Of a DNA stretch of 64,000 nt, positions 8,005-15,378 are shown piece after piece. Position numbers and translations under genes: made by a program. Source of the stretch: Selenomonadaceae bacterium. GTDB taxonomy: Bacteria > Bacillota > Negativicutes > Selenomonadales > Selenomonadaceae. Numbering within the stretch: position 1 is the stretch's first letter; every line of letters begins with the position of its first letter. Location: assembly GCA_030523645.1 (NCBI GenBank), contig JAUNIB010000008.1, forward strand, positions 1-64,000, given 5' to 3'. Under the pieces are notes generated by a model. That model was not told the origin of the DNA, did not search any database, and saw only the letters and a program-made list of their open reading frames with translations.

Positions 8005-9717
8005 TCATTTGGTCATCTGCACTGCCAACTTACTGTCCAACCAAACATATTCATCATAAATATTGCTGACTTCATCGAATGTCTGCTTTCTGTTCTGTGC
8101 CAGATTATTAAGATTATTTAATTCATTGTTAATTGGCTCTTCCAACTTTGCGAAAATAGTCTGAACCGTCTTTTGGCTTTCCTGCTTCAAGCTGTCCGCA
8201 ATCTCCTCTGACATGCAGACAAACTTCTGCCTAAGCTCCTGCTGAGCCTGAAGCTCCGCCTCTGCAAGCCTTCTGCTGTATTCAGCCTGTCGCTCGTCTT
8301 CAGCTCGCTGTCTGTCAGCCTCGCCGTCTGTCCAACTAATCAGCGACTTAACGACCGAGATTCCAGTCACAATCCAGCCCGCAGGCCCGAGCCATGGCAG
8401 AATCGGGCCAAGCATGGGAAGGACGGCCTTTCCTATTGCCGTTTTTGCAGCAACAGCCAATACTGCTTGTCCTGTCGTACTGGCTAATGCTTCACCGACA
8501 GTAATAGCTGCTGCGCCCAGAGCATCCATCTTCCCGATTAATACTTCAATATTATTTTTTGCATCATCAAGCTCAATCTCTGAAATCTGTATATTACCAG
8601 CACCGACCGCTTTATTGGTCAGTTCCGCCTGAAGCTCCAACAAATCCTGCTTCATCGTCTCGACATCCTGACCAAACTCCTGCAGATATTCTTCCATTTC
8701 CTTCTGCAGTTCATCCTGTACTTGGGTGCACAGTTTTTCCAATGCCTGACTTATTTCCCGCTGAAGCTCCTCATCCTCAACATCTCGTTTTTCCCAGATA
8801 AGCATCGGCATTTCTTTACTGAATCGTGATGTCTGCTTTTCAATAAAATCCGCCAGCCTATCATCAATAGACAACCTTTGCTTGTGCAATCGGTTTATAA
8901 ATTTACCAAGCCTATCAAGCTCTGCCGAATCCTGTCTACTAAGTGTCTCCAGTATCTGTTGCAGCCCAGTTTCTACCTCAACAATGCCGTTATGCAGCAC
9001 CTCAAAAGTGCTTGTCCTCCTAAGCTCGCTGAGAATAACCTTCTCCAGCTCAGGCATACAGCTTCTCTCTAAAAGACCGTTCTTATTTTCCAGTCGTCCT
9101 TTTCGTGCTCGTCTTGCATTGACCGCTACAATACTGTATTTGTCCTCTGCTACCTCAATACCTTCCAGCTGCATGTTCTTTATCACTTGCTGCTTCAAGG
9201 CTGTCATTCTTCCATCGTCTTTACCCAAAATACCATCTTTATCATTGAGTACGATGATAAGACGCTTACCCTTTTCTATGATAGACTTCATTCTCTCATA
9301 GTTCTGACGCCGCTCCAAAGAACCATTGCTGCTCATGACAAACAGTACCACATCGGCTTGTGGTAAATACTCTGCCGTAATCTCTTCATCAGCCACCGGC
9401 CCACCTACACCGGGAGTATCCGCCAGCCGATATCCGTTCCATTCGTAGCAGGACACCTCCTTGGTGGTAGGTTCATCGGCTACATCAGCCAAATCATTCT
9501 GCATCAGCTCATTGATGATGCTGCTTTTACCCGCATTATAAATTCCGTACACCATAATCTGCGGTCTTATATTATTTAGTTTTTTACTGTATATTTCCTC
9601 GATAGCTGCCAAAGCATCTGCCACACCCTCCTCTCTGGAGTATGGTGCCAGTGCTTCTTTTAAGGAAGTATAATTCTGCCCCAACTTTCCCTGATAATCA
9701 ACAAAAATACTTTCCAT
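8005..9717 (-). CDS. Dynamin-like large GTPase with hydrophobic segment (LeoA-like)
   Basis: GTPase of 570 aa. The G1 P-loop GIYNAGKSS is at 58-66, a conserved threonine pair (EPTTKE) in the G2 region at 82-87, G3 DTPGVGG at 100-106, and NDKD in the G4 position near 158. Long helical and coiled-coil stretches follow. A hydrophobic region (about 393-457, including AVLPMLGPILPWLGPAGWIV) could insert in or touch membrane. A charged coiled-coil tail ends the protein. Size and layout match bacterial dynamin-like proteins of the LeoA type. It is the last gene of a four-gene minus-strand operon: small protein, two other GTPases, then this one, with 24 bp to the preceding gene. In E. coli, LeoA, LeoB and LeoC are dynamin-like proteins encoded together, and related systems are reported to protect against phage. 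That role here is inference. Confidence 0.85.
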   Translation of the reverse strand: MESIFVDYQGKLGQNYTSLKEALAPYSREEGVADALAAIEEIYSKKLNNIRPQIMVYGIYNAGKSSIINELMQNDLADVADEPTTKEVSCYEWNGYRLADTPGVGGPVADEEITAEYLPQADVVLFVMSSNGSLERRQNYERMKSIIEKGKRLIIVLNDKDGILGKDDGRMTALKQQVIKNMQLEGIEVAEDKYSIVAVNARRARKGRLENKNGLLERSCMPELEKVILSELRRTSTFEVLHNGIVEVETGLQQILETLSRQDSAELDRLGKFINRLHKQRLSIDDRLADFIEKQTSRFSKEMPMLIWEKRDVEDEELQREISQALEKLCTQVQDELQKEMEEYLQEFGQDVETMKQDLLELQAELTNKAVGAGNIQISEIELDDAKNNIEVLIGKMDALGAAAITVGEALASTTGQAVLAVAAKTAIGKAVLPMLGPILPWLGPAGWIVTGISVVKSLISWTDGEADRQRAEDERQAEYSRRLAEAELQAQQELRQKFVCMSEEIADSLKQESQKTVQTIFAKLEEPINNELNNLNNLAQNRKQTFDEVSNIYDEYVWLDSKLAVQMTK

Positions 9718-9741
9718 CTCTCTACTCCCAACTGGTTATCT

Positions 9742-11535
9742 TCAATATTTTAATGCTCTGAACTGCTTTTCCAGCCCATCAAGTTTCTTCAGCATATCCT
9801 CGGTATATTTTTCCTGAGTCACAAAGTATGTATTCTTGATGTTATCTATATTCTCCGTTATATGCTTTTCCAAGACCTCCTGTAGCATCGGCAATATGGA
9901 CTCGATGAAGCTGTTAACATTTGTCCCCATATCAATGCTTTGCTTGACTTTGCTGGTTTTCGTGAAACGGTCATAATACTTTTTCCCGAAGAAAGATAGC
10001 ACATTTTCCCAGAAGCCCTCCGGATCACGCTCTTCATAATATGCCTCTTCGTAGGACTTCTCCTGCTCCTTAATCTCCTTATGAATACCATTGGTTTTCA
10101 GCTTCATCTGCAACGGAGAAATCGCCTGCTCACGATAAGAAGTTATGATATCCCCAACAGCCTCATTTATTTCCTTGGCTATCTGCGGAGAGATAATTTC
10201 CATCAGCCGCTTGGAGATTTCTGCATCACTCAAATCTTTACCGGTCGTATCTACCTCCCTGCCCCATTTCCTCAGCTGCGACTTCACGGTAAGCTCCATC
10301 GTCTTCTGAATGTCCTTGACGATGTACGCCTTTTTATCATCCAGCTTCTTCTTGCCGCTTTCTATTTCATTTCTTATGCCGAGGAAGTTCTCTCTGAGCG
10401 CAGCCACACTCACACCACCATCAGGGTCGGCGATTATGTTCTCAATAAATGCATTCAAAGTCTTTTTCGGTTTTTCCTGCTTCAGCTTTATCGCATTGTC
10501 TCCCGTCTTCGCCGCGATAAGCTTCATTAAGGTATCAATATTGCCTTCTTTGAACTGCGCCTCGTTATTGTTTATAAGCCCCTCTCTCGACAAAATTGAC
10601 GAAACGCTTATGGCAGAATATTTCTCAGGAGGAATATCCGGAGATTTTTCCTTTATCTGTCGGCAAATATGTTCCTCCTGCCTCCTTCGTGTCTCCTTGT
10701 CCTTTGGAATCCAGTGGATTACAAGATTTCCATTGTCATCCTCATCCTCATCATTCACGTCGGATTTTGTAATGACGACAAGTGCCGTCTGATTCTCCTT
10801 GTGCAGCTGACAGATATATTTCATATCTTCCATCAATCCCGGCTCTGATGAGTTCATCAGGAATATACACATATCAGTATAGGGTAAGTATTCCTGTACC
10901 ATCTCATCCATTGAGCGGCCATCCTGTTTATCCGTGAGCTTGGCTACCGCTCCTGTGCCGGGAGAATCCATCCAGCGAAGCCCGGACAGCGAGAAATACT
11001 GCATATTTCCGGTAGTGTCCGTATCTCCCTCGGCAAACCATCTGCGCCCCTTATCGTCCACAGTAATTCCGCCGGTGGCTCTCTTCTCGTCCTCCGTCAC
11101 AAATTCCGCAAGGGCGTGACGCTTGTAGGCATTGTCAAACTCCGTCTCCATCCAGGGCTTTCCGGCAAAAAAATTCCCCAAAGAGCTTTTTCCCGCTTTT
11201 ACCGCACCAAAGACCAGAACCAGCAAATGCTTTTCATGCTTGTGCATGAATTCCGTCCCCTTACGGCTACGTTCAATTTGTGCCTGCCAGTCTGACATAG
11301 CATCCTGCACCTGCTTTACTGCCTCAGCCGCAGCCTTCTCCAATGCACTTCCTTTCTTTGCAGACACCTTTTTCTGAAGTGGCGTCTCACTCTGTTCAGC
11401 GAATTTCCGCAATACATCAAAGGCTTTCTCCCGTCTGCCATCTATTTCCCCGGAAAAAGTTGACAGCTTCTCCTGCATATCGTCCAGCCGCTGAAAGAAA
11501 TCTGCCGCTACCTCGGCCATGTAGTTTTTTCCCAT
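9742..11535 (-). CDS. Dynamin-like GTPase, soluble, second of operon
   Basis: Protein of 597 aa with about 100 helical residues before the GTPase domain. G1 GAVKAGKSS is at 110-118, a TGGIT segment in the G2 region near 154, G3 DSPGTG at 190-195 and a canonical G4 TKSD at 256-259. The C-terminal 300 residues are predicted helical (for example LRENFLGIRNEIESGKKKLD) with no membrane helix. One aromatic patch (FWENVLSFFGKKYYDRF) may be a lipid-touching or hinge region. AAGGGGG lies seven bases before the ATG. The gene starts 12 bp after the stop of the GTPase gene at 11548 and ends 24 bp before the next one, which implies co-translation. It is distinct in sequence from its two neighbours, so the three are not simple recent duplicates. 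Confidence 0.85.
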   Translation of the reverse strand: MGKNYMAEVAADFFQRLDDMQEKLSTFSGEIDGRREKAFDVLRKFAEQSETPLQKKVSAKKGSALEKAAAEAVKQVQDAMSDWQAQIERSRKGTEFMHKHEKHLLVLVFGAVKAGKSSLGNFFAGKPWMETEFDNAYKRHALAEFVTEDEKRATGGITVDDKGRRWFAEGDTDTTGNMQYFSLSGLRWMDSPGTGAVAKLTDKQDGRSMDEMVQEYLPYTDMCIFLMNSSEPGLMEDMKYICQLHKENQTALVVITKSDVNDEDEDDNGNLVIHWIPKDKETRRRQEEHICRQIKEKSPDIPPEKYSAISVSSILSREGLINNNEAQFKEGNIDTLMKLIAAKTGDNAIKLKQEKPKKTLNAFIENIIADPDGGVSVAALRENFLGIRNEIESGKKKLDDKKAYIVKDIQKTMELTVKSQLRKWGREVDTTGKDLSDAEISKRLMEIISPQIAKEINEAVGDIITSYREQAISPLQMKLKTNGIHKEIKEQEKSYEEAYYEERDPEGFWENVLSFFGKKYYDRFTKTSKVKQSIDMGTNVNSFIESILPMLQEVLEKHITENIDNIKNTYFVTQEKYTEDMLKKLDGLEKQFRALKY

Positions 11536-11547
11536 AGCTATTCCCCC

Positions 11548-13563
11548 TTAATATTGTGCAAGCATATTGTCGATGGCGCGCAGTACCTTTTTGGAGTTTT
11601 GGTACTTCATGTAAACAGAACCCAGACCGACCTTTTCCATTAGCCGCTCTTGGTAGGACTCTATATTCTTATTCAAAGCCTCATCTGCATCAACGAACAC
11701 CGCTTGTTCGCCCCAAATTCCCAACTCATGTAAAATACGACCTGCCTCTTTACACTTCGCATTTCTTCTGTGCTCAATAGGTTGTATTATCTTTTTCTTA
11801 ATTTCATCCTGTTTAGCTTCAAGAGCTTTTGCTTTGCGTTCAGTTTCTTCGAATTTTTCCCTGTTAGCTTTGTTTTTCCACAATGCAGTTATTTGCTGCC
11901 CAATTGCCATGACTCTATCCCATGCTTCATTCCATTCATTGCTAATTGCATGTACTTCTTTCATATGCACACTAACCGCATTATATCTTTCTTCTACAGC
12001 GGCTTCCGCTGAGCTAAGCAATTTCTGCCACGCACTATGGCACTCGTCATTGATATTTTCCATACGCTCTCTTAGCTTCTGCAGAATATCCTTTGCCTCG
12101 TCATCCGCCTGTCTCTGTACAGCTTCCTTAAGCTCATCTATATCTATATCAAAAGAGTCGGCATATTGGGTTAGGATTACCATCTGCCTGTTTATTCCCG
12201 GTTTGGTGTTGGCAGCCTTTGTTATTTCTTTTAAGCTTTTGGCAGCTTTCAGCAAACAACCTACTTTTGCCTCCTTTTTAGTAACAGCAAATTCCTGCTC
12301 TGCTTCAACTTCATCAAGCTTTCTATACAATTCAGACATTTCTACATCTTTATCATCTGGCCAGATTCCTACCTTAACCATCTTTAACTTTATTTCATCC
12401 CACAATTCTCCTTGCTCGTCAAAAATATTCAAATGCCTCTTATCAAGCGACCATATTTCTGCATCAATCTGTCTAATACGTTCTTCTAACGCTTCATTCT
12501 CCCTTTCCAATTCCCCTTCACTACGCGCAAGGAACCTCCCCACAAATCCCAAAAATCCACCCGTATAATGAACTAAACTTTCGTTAGTATTTTTCATTAT
12601 CTTTTCGTTGATTTCTTCATTTTCTTTATTACGTGCATCTATTTTCTTTTGCAGGTCATCGCTTTCTTGTCCTAACAAACCATACCTATTTTTCCAATCT
12701 GCTATATATTCCCTAACACCTTTTATGTCAACATTCTTATCGTTTCCTTTACTATTTTTGAGCTCTGACGCACAATCTTCCATTGCAGGGATTATTTGCT
12801 GCATCATTTCTTCGTTCTGCTTCTCCTGCAGCCCCACCTTGTCGCTCTGCCACTCCTCGCTCTTATCCTCTATGTAATCAATCAGCTCAGGTATGCCACT
12901 CAATGCCACCAAGCCCATCTTGTTTTCCTGCATACCCTTTTGATAGCGTCTATTGGATATACAGAACACCGGAAAGGCTCCTGTGTCACAGGCTGTTTTT
13001 ATCGTGCTCACCGATGCATTCTTGATGTTCTCCAATGCCTCCGGGCTTACTGAATCCCTAAAGCTTAAAACGAGACAAAAATGTTTACCGAAATACTCTT
13101 TCCCGATAATCTCTTTCATCTTATTGATTGCTTTTATTTCGCTTTCATGCAACTCGCCAACCTTAACGGTATGCACAAAAAGTATCATGTTGGCCTTTTT
13201 GTAGCCCTCATAAGCAACTGTATTATCATCATCTGTCGCATCAAGCCCCGGTGTATCCATAAGAATAAAATTATCCTTCCACGGCACTTCCCTGTTTTCC
13301 ACCGTACAGCGAACATCTTCTACTGCAAGCTCATTTTTCCCAAGCAGAGAATTAAACAGACTGCTTTTGCCGTGATTCATGCGGCCGGCATTCACTATAT
13401 ATACCTTTTCTCCATCCGCTTGCGTGGTTTCGGCTTTTTCAAACAGTTTACTTGTAAAGTCATCCAGACTTGCCGAAAAAGCTTCCGGTGCATCGTCACT
13501 ATGTTTGTTGAACCAGTCGACAAAAATATCGCCATACTTTGTATTAAGAGCTTTCTTTTTCAC
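11548..13563 (-). CDS. Dynamin-like GTPase with long coiled coils, first GTPase of operon
   Basis: About 671 aa from the GTG at 13563. The G1 P-loop GRMNHGKSS is at about 60-68 and G3 DTPGLDA at about 103-109. The position of G4 reads LSFRDS rather than N/TKxD, so guanine recognition may be weakened or shifted. The rest is highly charged, with two coiled-coil blocks flanking a small glycine-rich hydrophobic hinge (YTGGFLGFVGRFLA). The frame is open to 13608, but GGAGG eight bases before the GTG at 13563 marks the likely start. An ATG at 13578 is an alternative. It follows the 59-residue gene by 64 bp. Such GTPases usually act as oligomers on membranes. A heteromeric complex with the two downstream GTPases is inferred from the operon. 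Confidence 0.82.
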   Translation of the reverse strand: MKKKALNTKYGDIFVDWFNKHSDDAPEAFSASLDDFTSKLFEKAETTQADGEKVYIVNAGRMNHGKSSLFNSLLGKNELAVEDVRCTVENREVPWKDNFILMDTPGLDATDDDNTVAYEGYKKANMILFVHTVKVGELHESEIKAINKMKEIIGKEYFGKHFCLVLSFRDSVSPEALENIKNASVSTIKTACDTGAFPVFCISNRRYQKGMQENKMGLVALSGIPELIDYIEDKSEEWQSDKVGLQEKQNEEMMQQIIPAMEDCASELKNSKGNDKNVDIKGVREYIADWKNRYGLLGQESDDLQKKIDARNKENEEINEKIMKNTNESLVHYTGGFLGFVGRFLARSEGELERENEALEERIRQIDAEIWSLDKRHLNIFDEQGELWDEIKLKMVKVGIWPDDKDVEMSELYRKLDEVEAEQEFAVTKKEAKVGCLLKAAKSLKEITKAANTKPGINRQMVILTQYADSFDIDIDELKEAVQRQADDEAKDILQKLRERMENINDECHSAWQKLLSSAEAAVEERYNAVSVHMKEVHAISNEWNEAWDRVMAIGQQITALWKNKANREKFEETERKAKALEAKQDEIKKKIIQPIEHRRNAKCKEAGRILHELGIWGEQAVFVDADEALNKNIESYQERLMEKVGLGSVYMKYQNSKKVLRAIDNMLAQY

Positions 13564-13627
13564 TTTTCTTTCCTCCATATCCTCTATTATCGCTACAATA
13601 ATTAGCAATGTATTCCGCTAGCGTTCC

Positions 13628-13807
13628 TCACCCCATCTTCGATGCAGTCATATTGACCACCTTAATCGAAGTCGGTATTCTCTGCATTACCTTTGCCTTT
13701 GCATCCATTATGGAGCTGGCCTGTACCGTTGTTGAGTGTCGGCTGCCGGTTTTTGCATTTGGATTATTTGCCGATTTTTGCTCCCAAGTTACCCTATACT
13801 GTGCCAT
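13628..13807 (-). CDS. Small protein of unknown function leading the GTPase operon
   Basis: A 59-residue reading frame that starts MAQYRVTWEQKS and ends VVNMTASKMG. GGGAGGAAATAATC directly precedes the ATG, a strong ribosome site with good spacing. Composition and pattern suggest two short beta strands (YRVTWEQ, STTVQASS), one helix (IMDAKAKVMQRIP) and a last strand (SIKVVNMTA), giving a compact beta-beta-alpha-beta domain. No signal peptide or cysteine motif is seen. It is the first gene after the module B palindrome, on the same strand as the three GTPases and 64 bp upstream of them. I do not recognise the family. It could be a partner, adaptor or sensor for the GTPases. Confidence 0.7.
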   Translation of the reverse strand: MAQYRVTWEQKSANNPNAKTGSRHSTTVQASSIMDAKAKVMQRIPTSIKVVNMTASKMG

Positions 13808-13897
13808 GATTATTTCCTCCCAATTTATATTTCATTTCACTTTCGGGACTGGCGGACATCCCAAATAAAATATTCGCCAACTCCCGTCATACCCATT

Positions 13898-13932
13898 TGT
13901 GAAAAACCTCATGCCCATGCTCAGTTTTCATA
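13898..13932 (-). promoter_or_regulatory. Palindromic operator candidate, module B
   Basis: Left arm TGTGAAAAAC (13898-13907) and right arm AGTTTTCATA (13923-13932) form the same 35-bp geometry as module A with a few mismatches. It lies about 90 bp upstream of the small gene at 13807 and so in front of the whole GTPase operon. The bases TTGGCGAATA further downstream (minus strand) are shared with module A. Confidence 0.55.
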
Positions 13933-13946
13933 TCCATTCACAGAAT

Positions 13947-13982
13947 ACAAAAATCCCGGCAGGTTTTGTTGTCCTGCCGGGA
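13947..13982 (-). terminator. Terminator of XRE paralogue 2 transcript (module B)
   Basis: The stem TCCCGGCAGG/CCTGCCGGGA (13954-13963 with 13973-13982) is followed by five T on the minus strand. It is nearly identical to the hairpins at 7880 and 14588. It lies about 120 bp past the stop of the XRE gene at 14105. Confidence 0.8.
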
Positions 13983-14104
13983 CAAAATCACTATCTCATG
14001 CAACCTAAATCTTCCAGCCCGGCGATATCATTTGACTTACCTTTTCTGCTGTTAAGTTGACCTCACAAAATTACGATCTGCATTATGCTAATCGCGGGAT
14101 ACAT

Positions 14105-14386
14105 CTATATTTCATTCGCCGTTATTGTCCTGTCCCACATCTTCTTTTCAAAGTCATTGAAGTGGAGCAGCAGTGACAAATCAACATTTAGAGCATTTGC
14201 TATGCTGACCAGCATCGGGATACTCAAACTGTCGTTATATGAGCCGCATTCTATTTTCGAGACTGTAGACTGGGTGCTGTTTATCCTCTTAGCCAGCTCT
14301 GATTGGCTGATACCTGCCAGAGTTCTAAAATATGCGATTTTTGCGCCAAGCTGCCGCAGAACTATTTTAGGCTCTGTATGCCCCAT
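14105..14386 (-). CDS. XRE-family transcriptional regulator (paralogue 2)
   Basis: Regulator of 93 aa with one Cro/C1-type helix-turn-helix (LGAKIAYFRTLAGISQSELA, recognition region NSTQSTVSKIECGSYND). It is a paralogue of the regulator at 7515. A short tail (WDRTITANEI) follows the shared F.DFEKKMW end. The ATG is preceded by AAGGATGTGTAGAAG, a moderate ribosome site. The gene stands alone between terminator modules B and C, upstream of the GTPase operon. An unusually long leader (about 150 bp from palindrome C) contains three copies of a TATGCGATA half-site. These are candidates for autoregulation. Confidence 0.85.
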   Translation of the reverse strand: MGHTEPKIVLRQLGAKIAYFRTLAGISQSELAKRINSTQSTVSKIECGSYNDSLSIPMLVSIANALNVDLSLLLHFNDFEKKMWDRTITANEI

Positions 14387-14420
14387 CTTCTACACATCCT
14401 TCATCTCGCTCATAAAATAA

Positions 14421-14493
14421 TTATCGCATACTATTAAGCTCGACACTAATGCTTTATATCGCATATTCTTTCATAGATAGGAATATGCGATAT
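14421..14493 (-). promoter_or_regulatory. Inverted-repeat cluster in the XRE2 leader
   Basis: A perfect 13-bp inverted repeat (ATATCGCATATTC at 14456-14468 and its complement at 14481-14493, 12-bp loop) is accompanied by a third half-site TTATCGCATA at 14421-14430. On the plus strand the hairpin ends in five T and could also act as a weak terminator. On the minus strand it lies in the presumed 5' leader or operator of the XRE2 gene. Confidence 0.5.
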
Positions 14494-14537
14494 TTTTCTC
14501 TTCAGTATTTATTCTCCCTAAGCCTAACTAAAACATT

Positions 14538-14572
14538 TGTGAAAATTCCCATGCCTCAGCCTAGTTTTCACA
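14538..14572 (-). promoter_or_regulatory. Palindromic operator candidate, module C
   Basis: TGTGAAAATT (14538-14547) and AGTTTTCACA (14563-14572) give the third copy of the 35-bp palindrome. It lies 150 bp upstream of the XRE2 start and just after the terminator of the M15 peptidase gene. Confidence 0.55.
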
Positions 14573-14587
14573 TCCTTGTGACAGAAT

Positions 14588-14623
14588 ACAAAAATCCCGG
14601 CAGGTTTTGTTGTCCTGCCGGGA
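14588..14623 (-). terminator. Terminator of the M15 peptidase gene (module C)
   Basis: The stem TCCCGGCAGG/CCTGCCGGGA (14595-14604 with 14614-14623) has five A before it on the plus strand, so five T follow on the minus strand. It lies about 45 bp past the stop codon at 14670. Confidence 0.85.
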
Positions 14624-14669
14624 CAAATTCATATCATTTTTTTCTTTCATCTGCATAGTCTATCAGCCA

Positions 14670-15290
14670 TCACTCAAACTGCGGGTACCACTGAGCTATC
14701 TGCTCCGTCCCTATCTCAAAATGCTGATAATCCTTCTTCTCTATCCAGTCGCCGCCCCACTGGAAACCAGCTGACCGGAAAAGCTGACAGCACAGGTCAT
14801 TCCCTGTTATCTTGTAGGGGAAACTGTTTTGCCTGTCTATGTATGCTTTGCCTCCGGCCGGGGCCACATAAAGGCTGCCCTCCACCGTCTTCACATAAGG
14901 ATTGTACAGAGGATTTATATCCACTGCCAGCCCCAGACCGTGCTTGGATATTTTATCGGTGTGGGCGATGAGACGGTAGTTGAAGGCGGATGAGTTATTG
15001 TCCTCCATGGACAGGTCATCATCTGCCCCATAGTCATCAATAAGCCTCATCCGTTCAATTGGGTAACGGGCTTCATAAAGCTGCCGCAATATGTTCAGCA
15101 CCGAGTCGGCTATATGATGATTTACCACCATTTCGCCCTCATGGGTCAGCCCATCCAAATCCACATGAAGACAGTGGATATATCGCAGCTCGTCCCACGG
15201 CAGCCTGCAGTCGGATTTGTATGATTTGCCCGTCATGCGCTGCTTCAGTGCCGGTGTTATATGGGAAATATAAAAATTCTGGTTATTCAT
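14670..15290 (-). CDS. M15-family peptidase (D-Ala-D-Ala carboxypeptidase / endopeptidase-like)
   Basis: Protein of 206 aa with the zinc-site signature of M15 peptidases. SKHGLGLAVDINP supplies the first His and Asp, and WIEKKDYQHFE near the C terminus supplies a further His. The family cleaves D-Ala-D-Ala or L-Ala-D-Glu bonds of peptidoglycan peptides. The N terminus (MNNQNFYISHITPALKQRM) is not a signal peptide, so the enzyme would stay in the cytoplasm unless exported by lysis or another route. That is unusual for the family outside phage endolysins. AAGGAAAGG precedes the ATG. The gene is divergent from an OppA-type lipoprotein gene, with a promoter in the 88-bp gap. It is likely part of a wall-peptide cluster with the genes to the right. 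Confidence 0.8.
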   Translation of the reverse strand: MNNQNFYISHITPALKQRMTGKSYKSDCRLPWDELRYIHCLHVDLDGLTHEGEMVVNHHIADSVLNILRQLYEARYPIERMRLIDDYGADDDLSMEDNNSSAFNYRLIAHTDKISKHGLGLAVDINPLYNPYVKTVEGSLYVAPAGGKAYIDRQNSFPYKITGNDLCCQLFRSAGFQWGGDWIEKKDYQHFEIGTEQIAQWYPQFE

Positions 15291-15310
15291 AGCGTTTCCT
15301 TTCCTTATAT

Positions 15311-15340
15311 ATTATAATGCAAATGTTTAAGAATTTGCAT
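15311..15340 (-). promoter_or_regulatory. Promoter of the M15 peptidase gene
   Basis: TATAAT (minus strand, 15311-15316) has ATGCAA 18 bp upstream (15335-15340). The same TGCAA(A/T)-rich -35 region recurs before the genes at 23509, 38313, 53371 and 57271. Confidence 0.55.
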
Positions 15341-15378
15341 GGCAATTTCTTCCTATTGGCTCAAAAAAAGGAGCACCT

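Noticed and set aside
13898-13986. Paired hairpins of the control module considered as a riboswitch
   Set aside because: The palindrome and the terminator belong to different transcripts in the minus direction. No conserved aptamer-like sequence and no alternate pairing between them is seen.
7825-14627. The three repeated modules considered as ends of an insertion sequence
   Set aside because: All three are in the same orientation, contain terminator hairpins at transcript ends and flank no transposase gene. Control modules explain them better.
6469-14670. Accessory island considered as a prophage remnant because of XRE regulators and an M15 peptidase
   Set aside because: No integrase, terminase, portal, capsid, tail or holin gene is present, and no attachment repeats at the tRNAs were seen.
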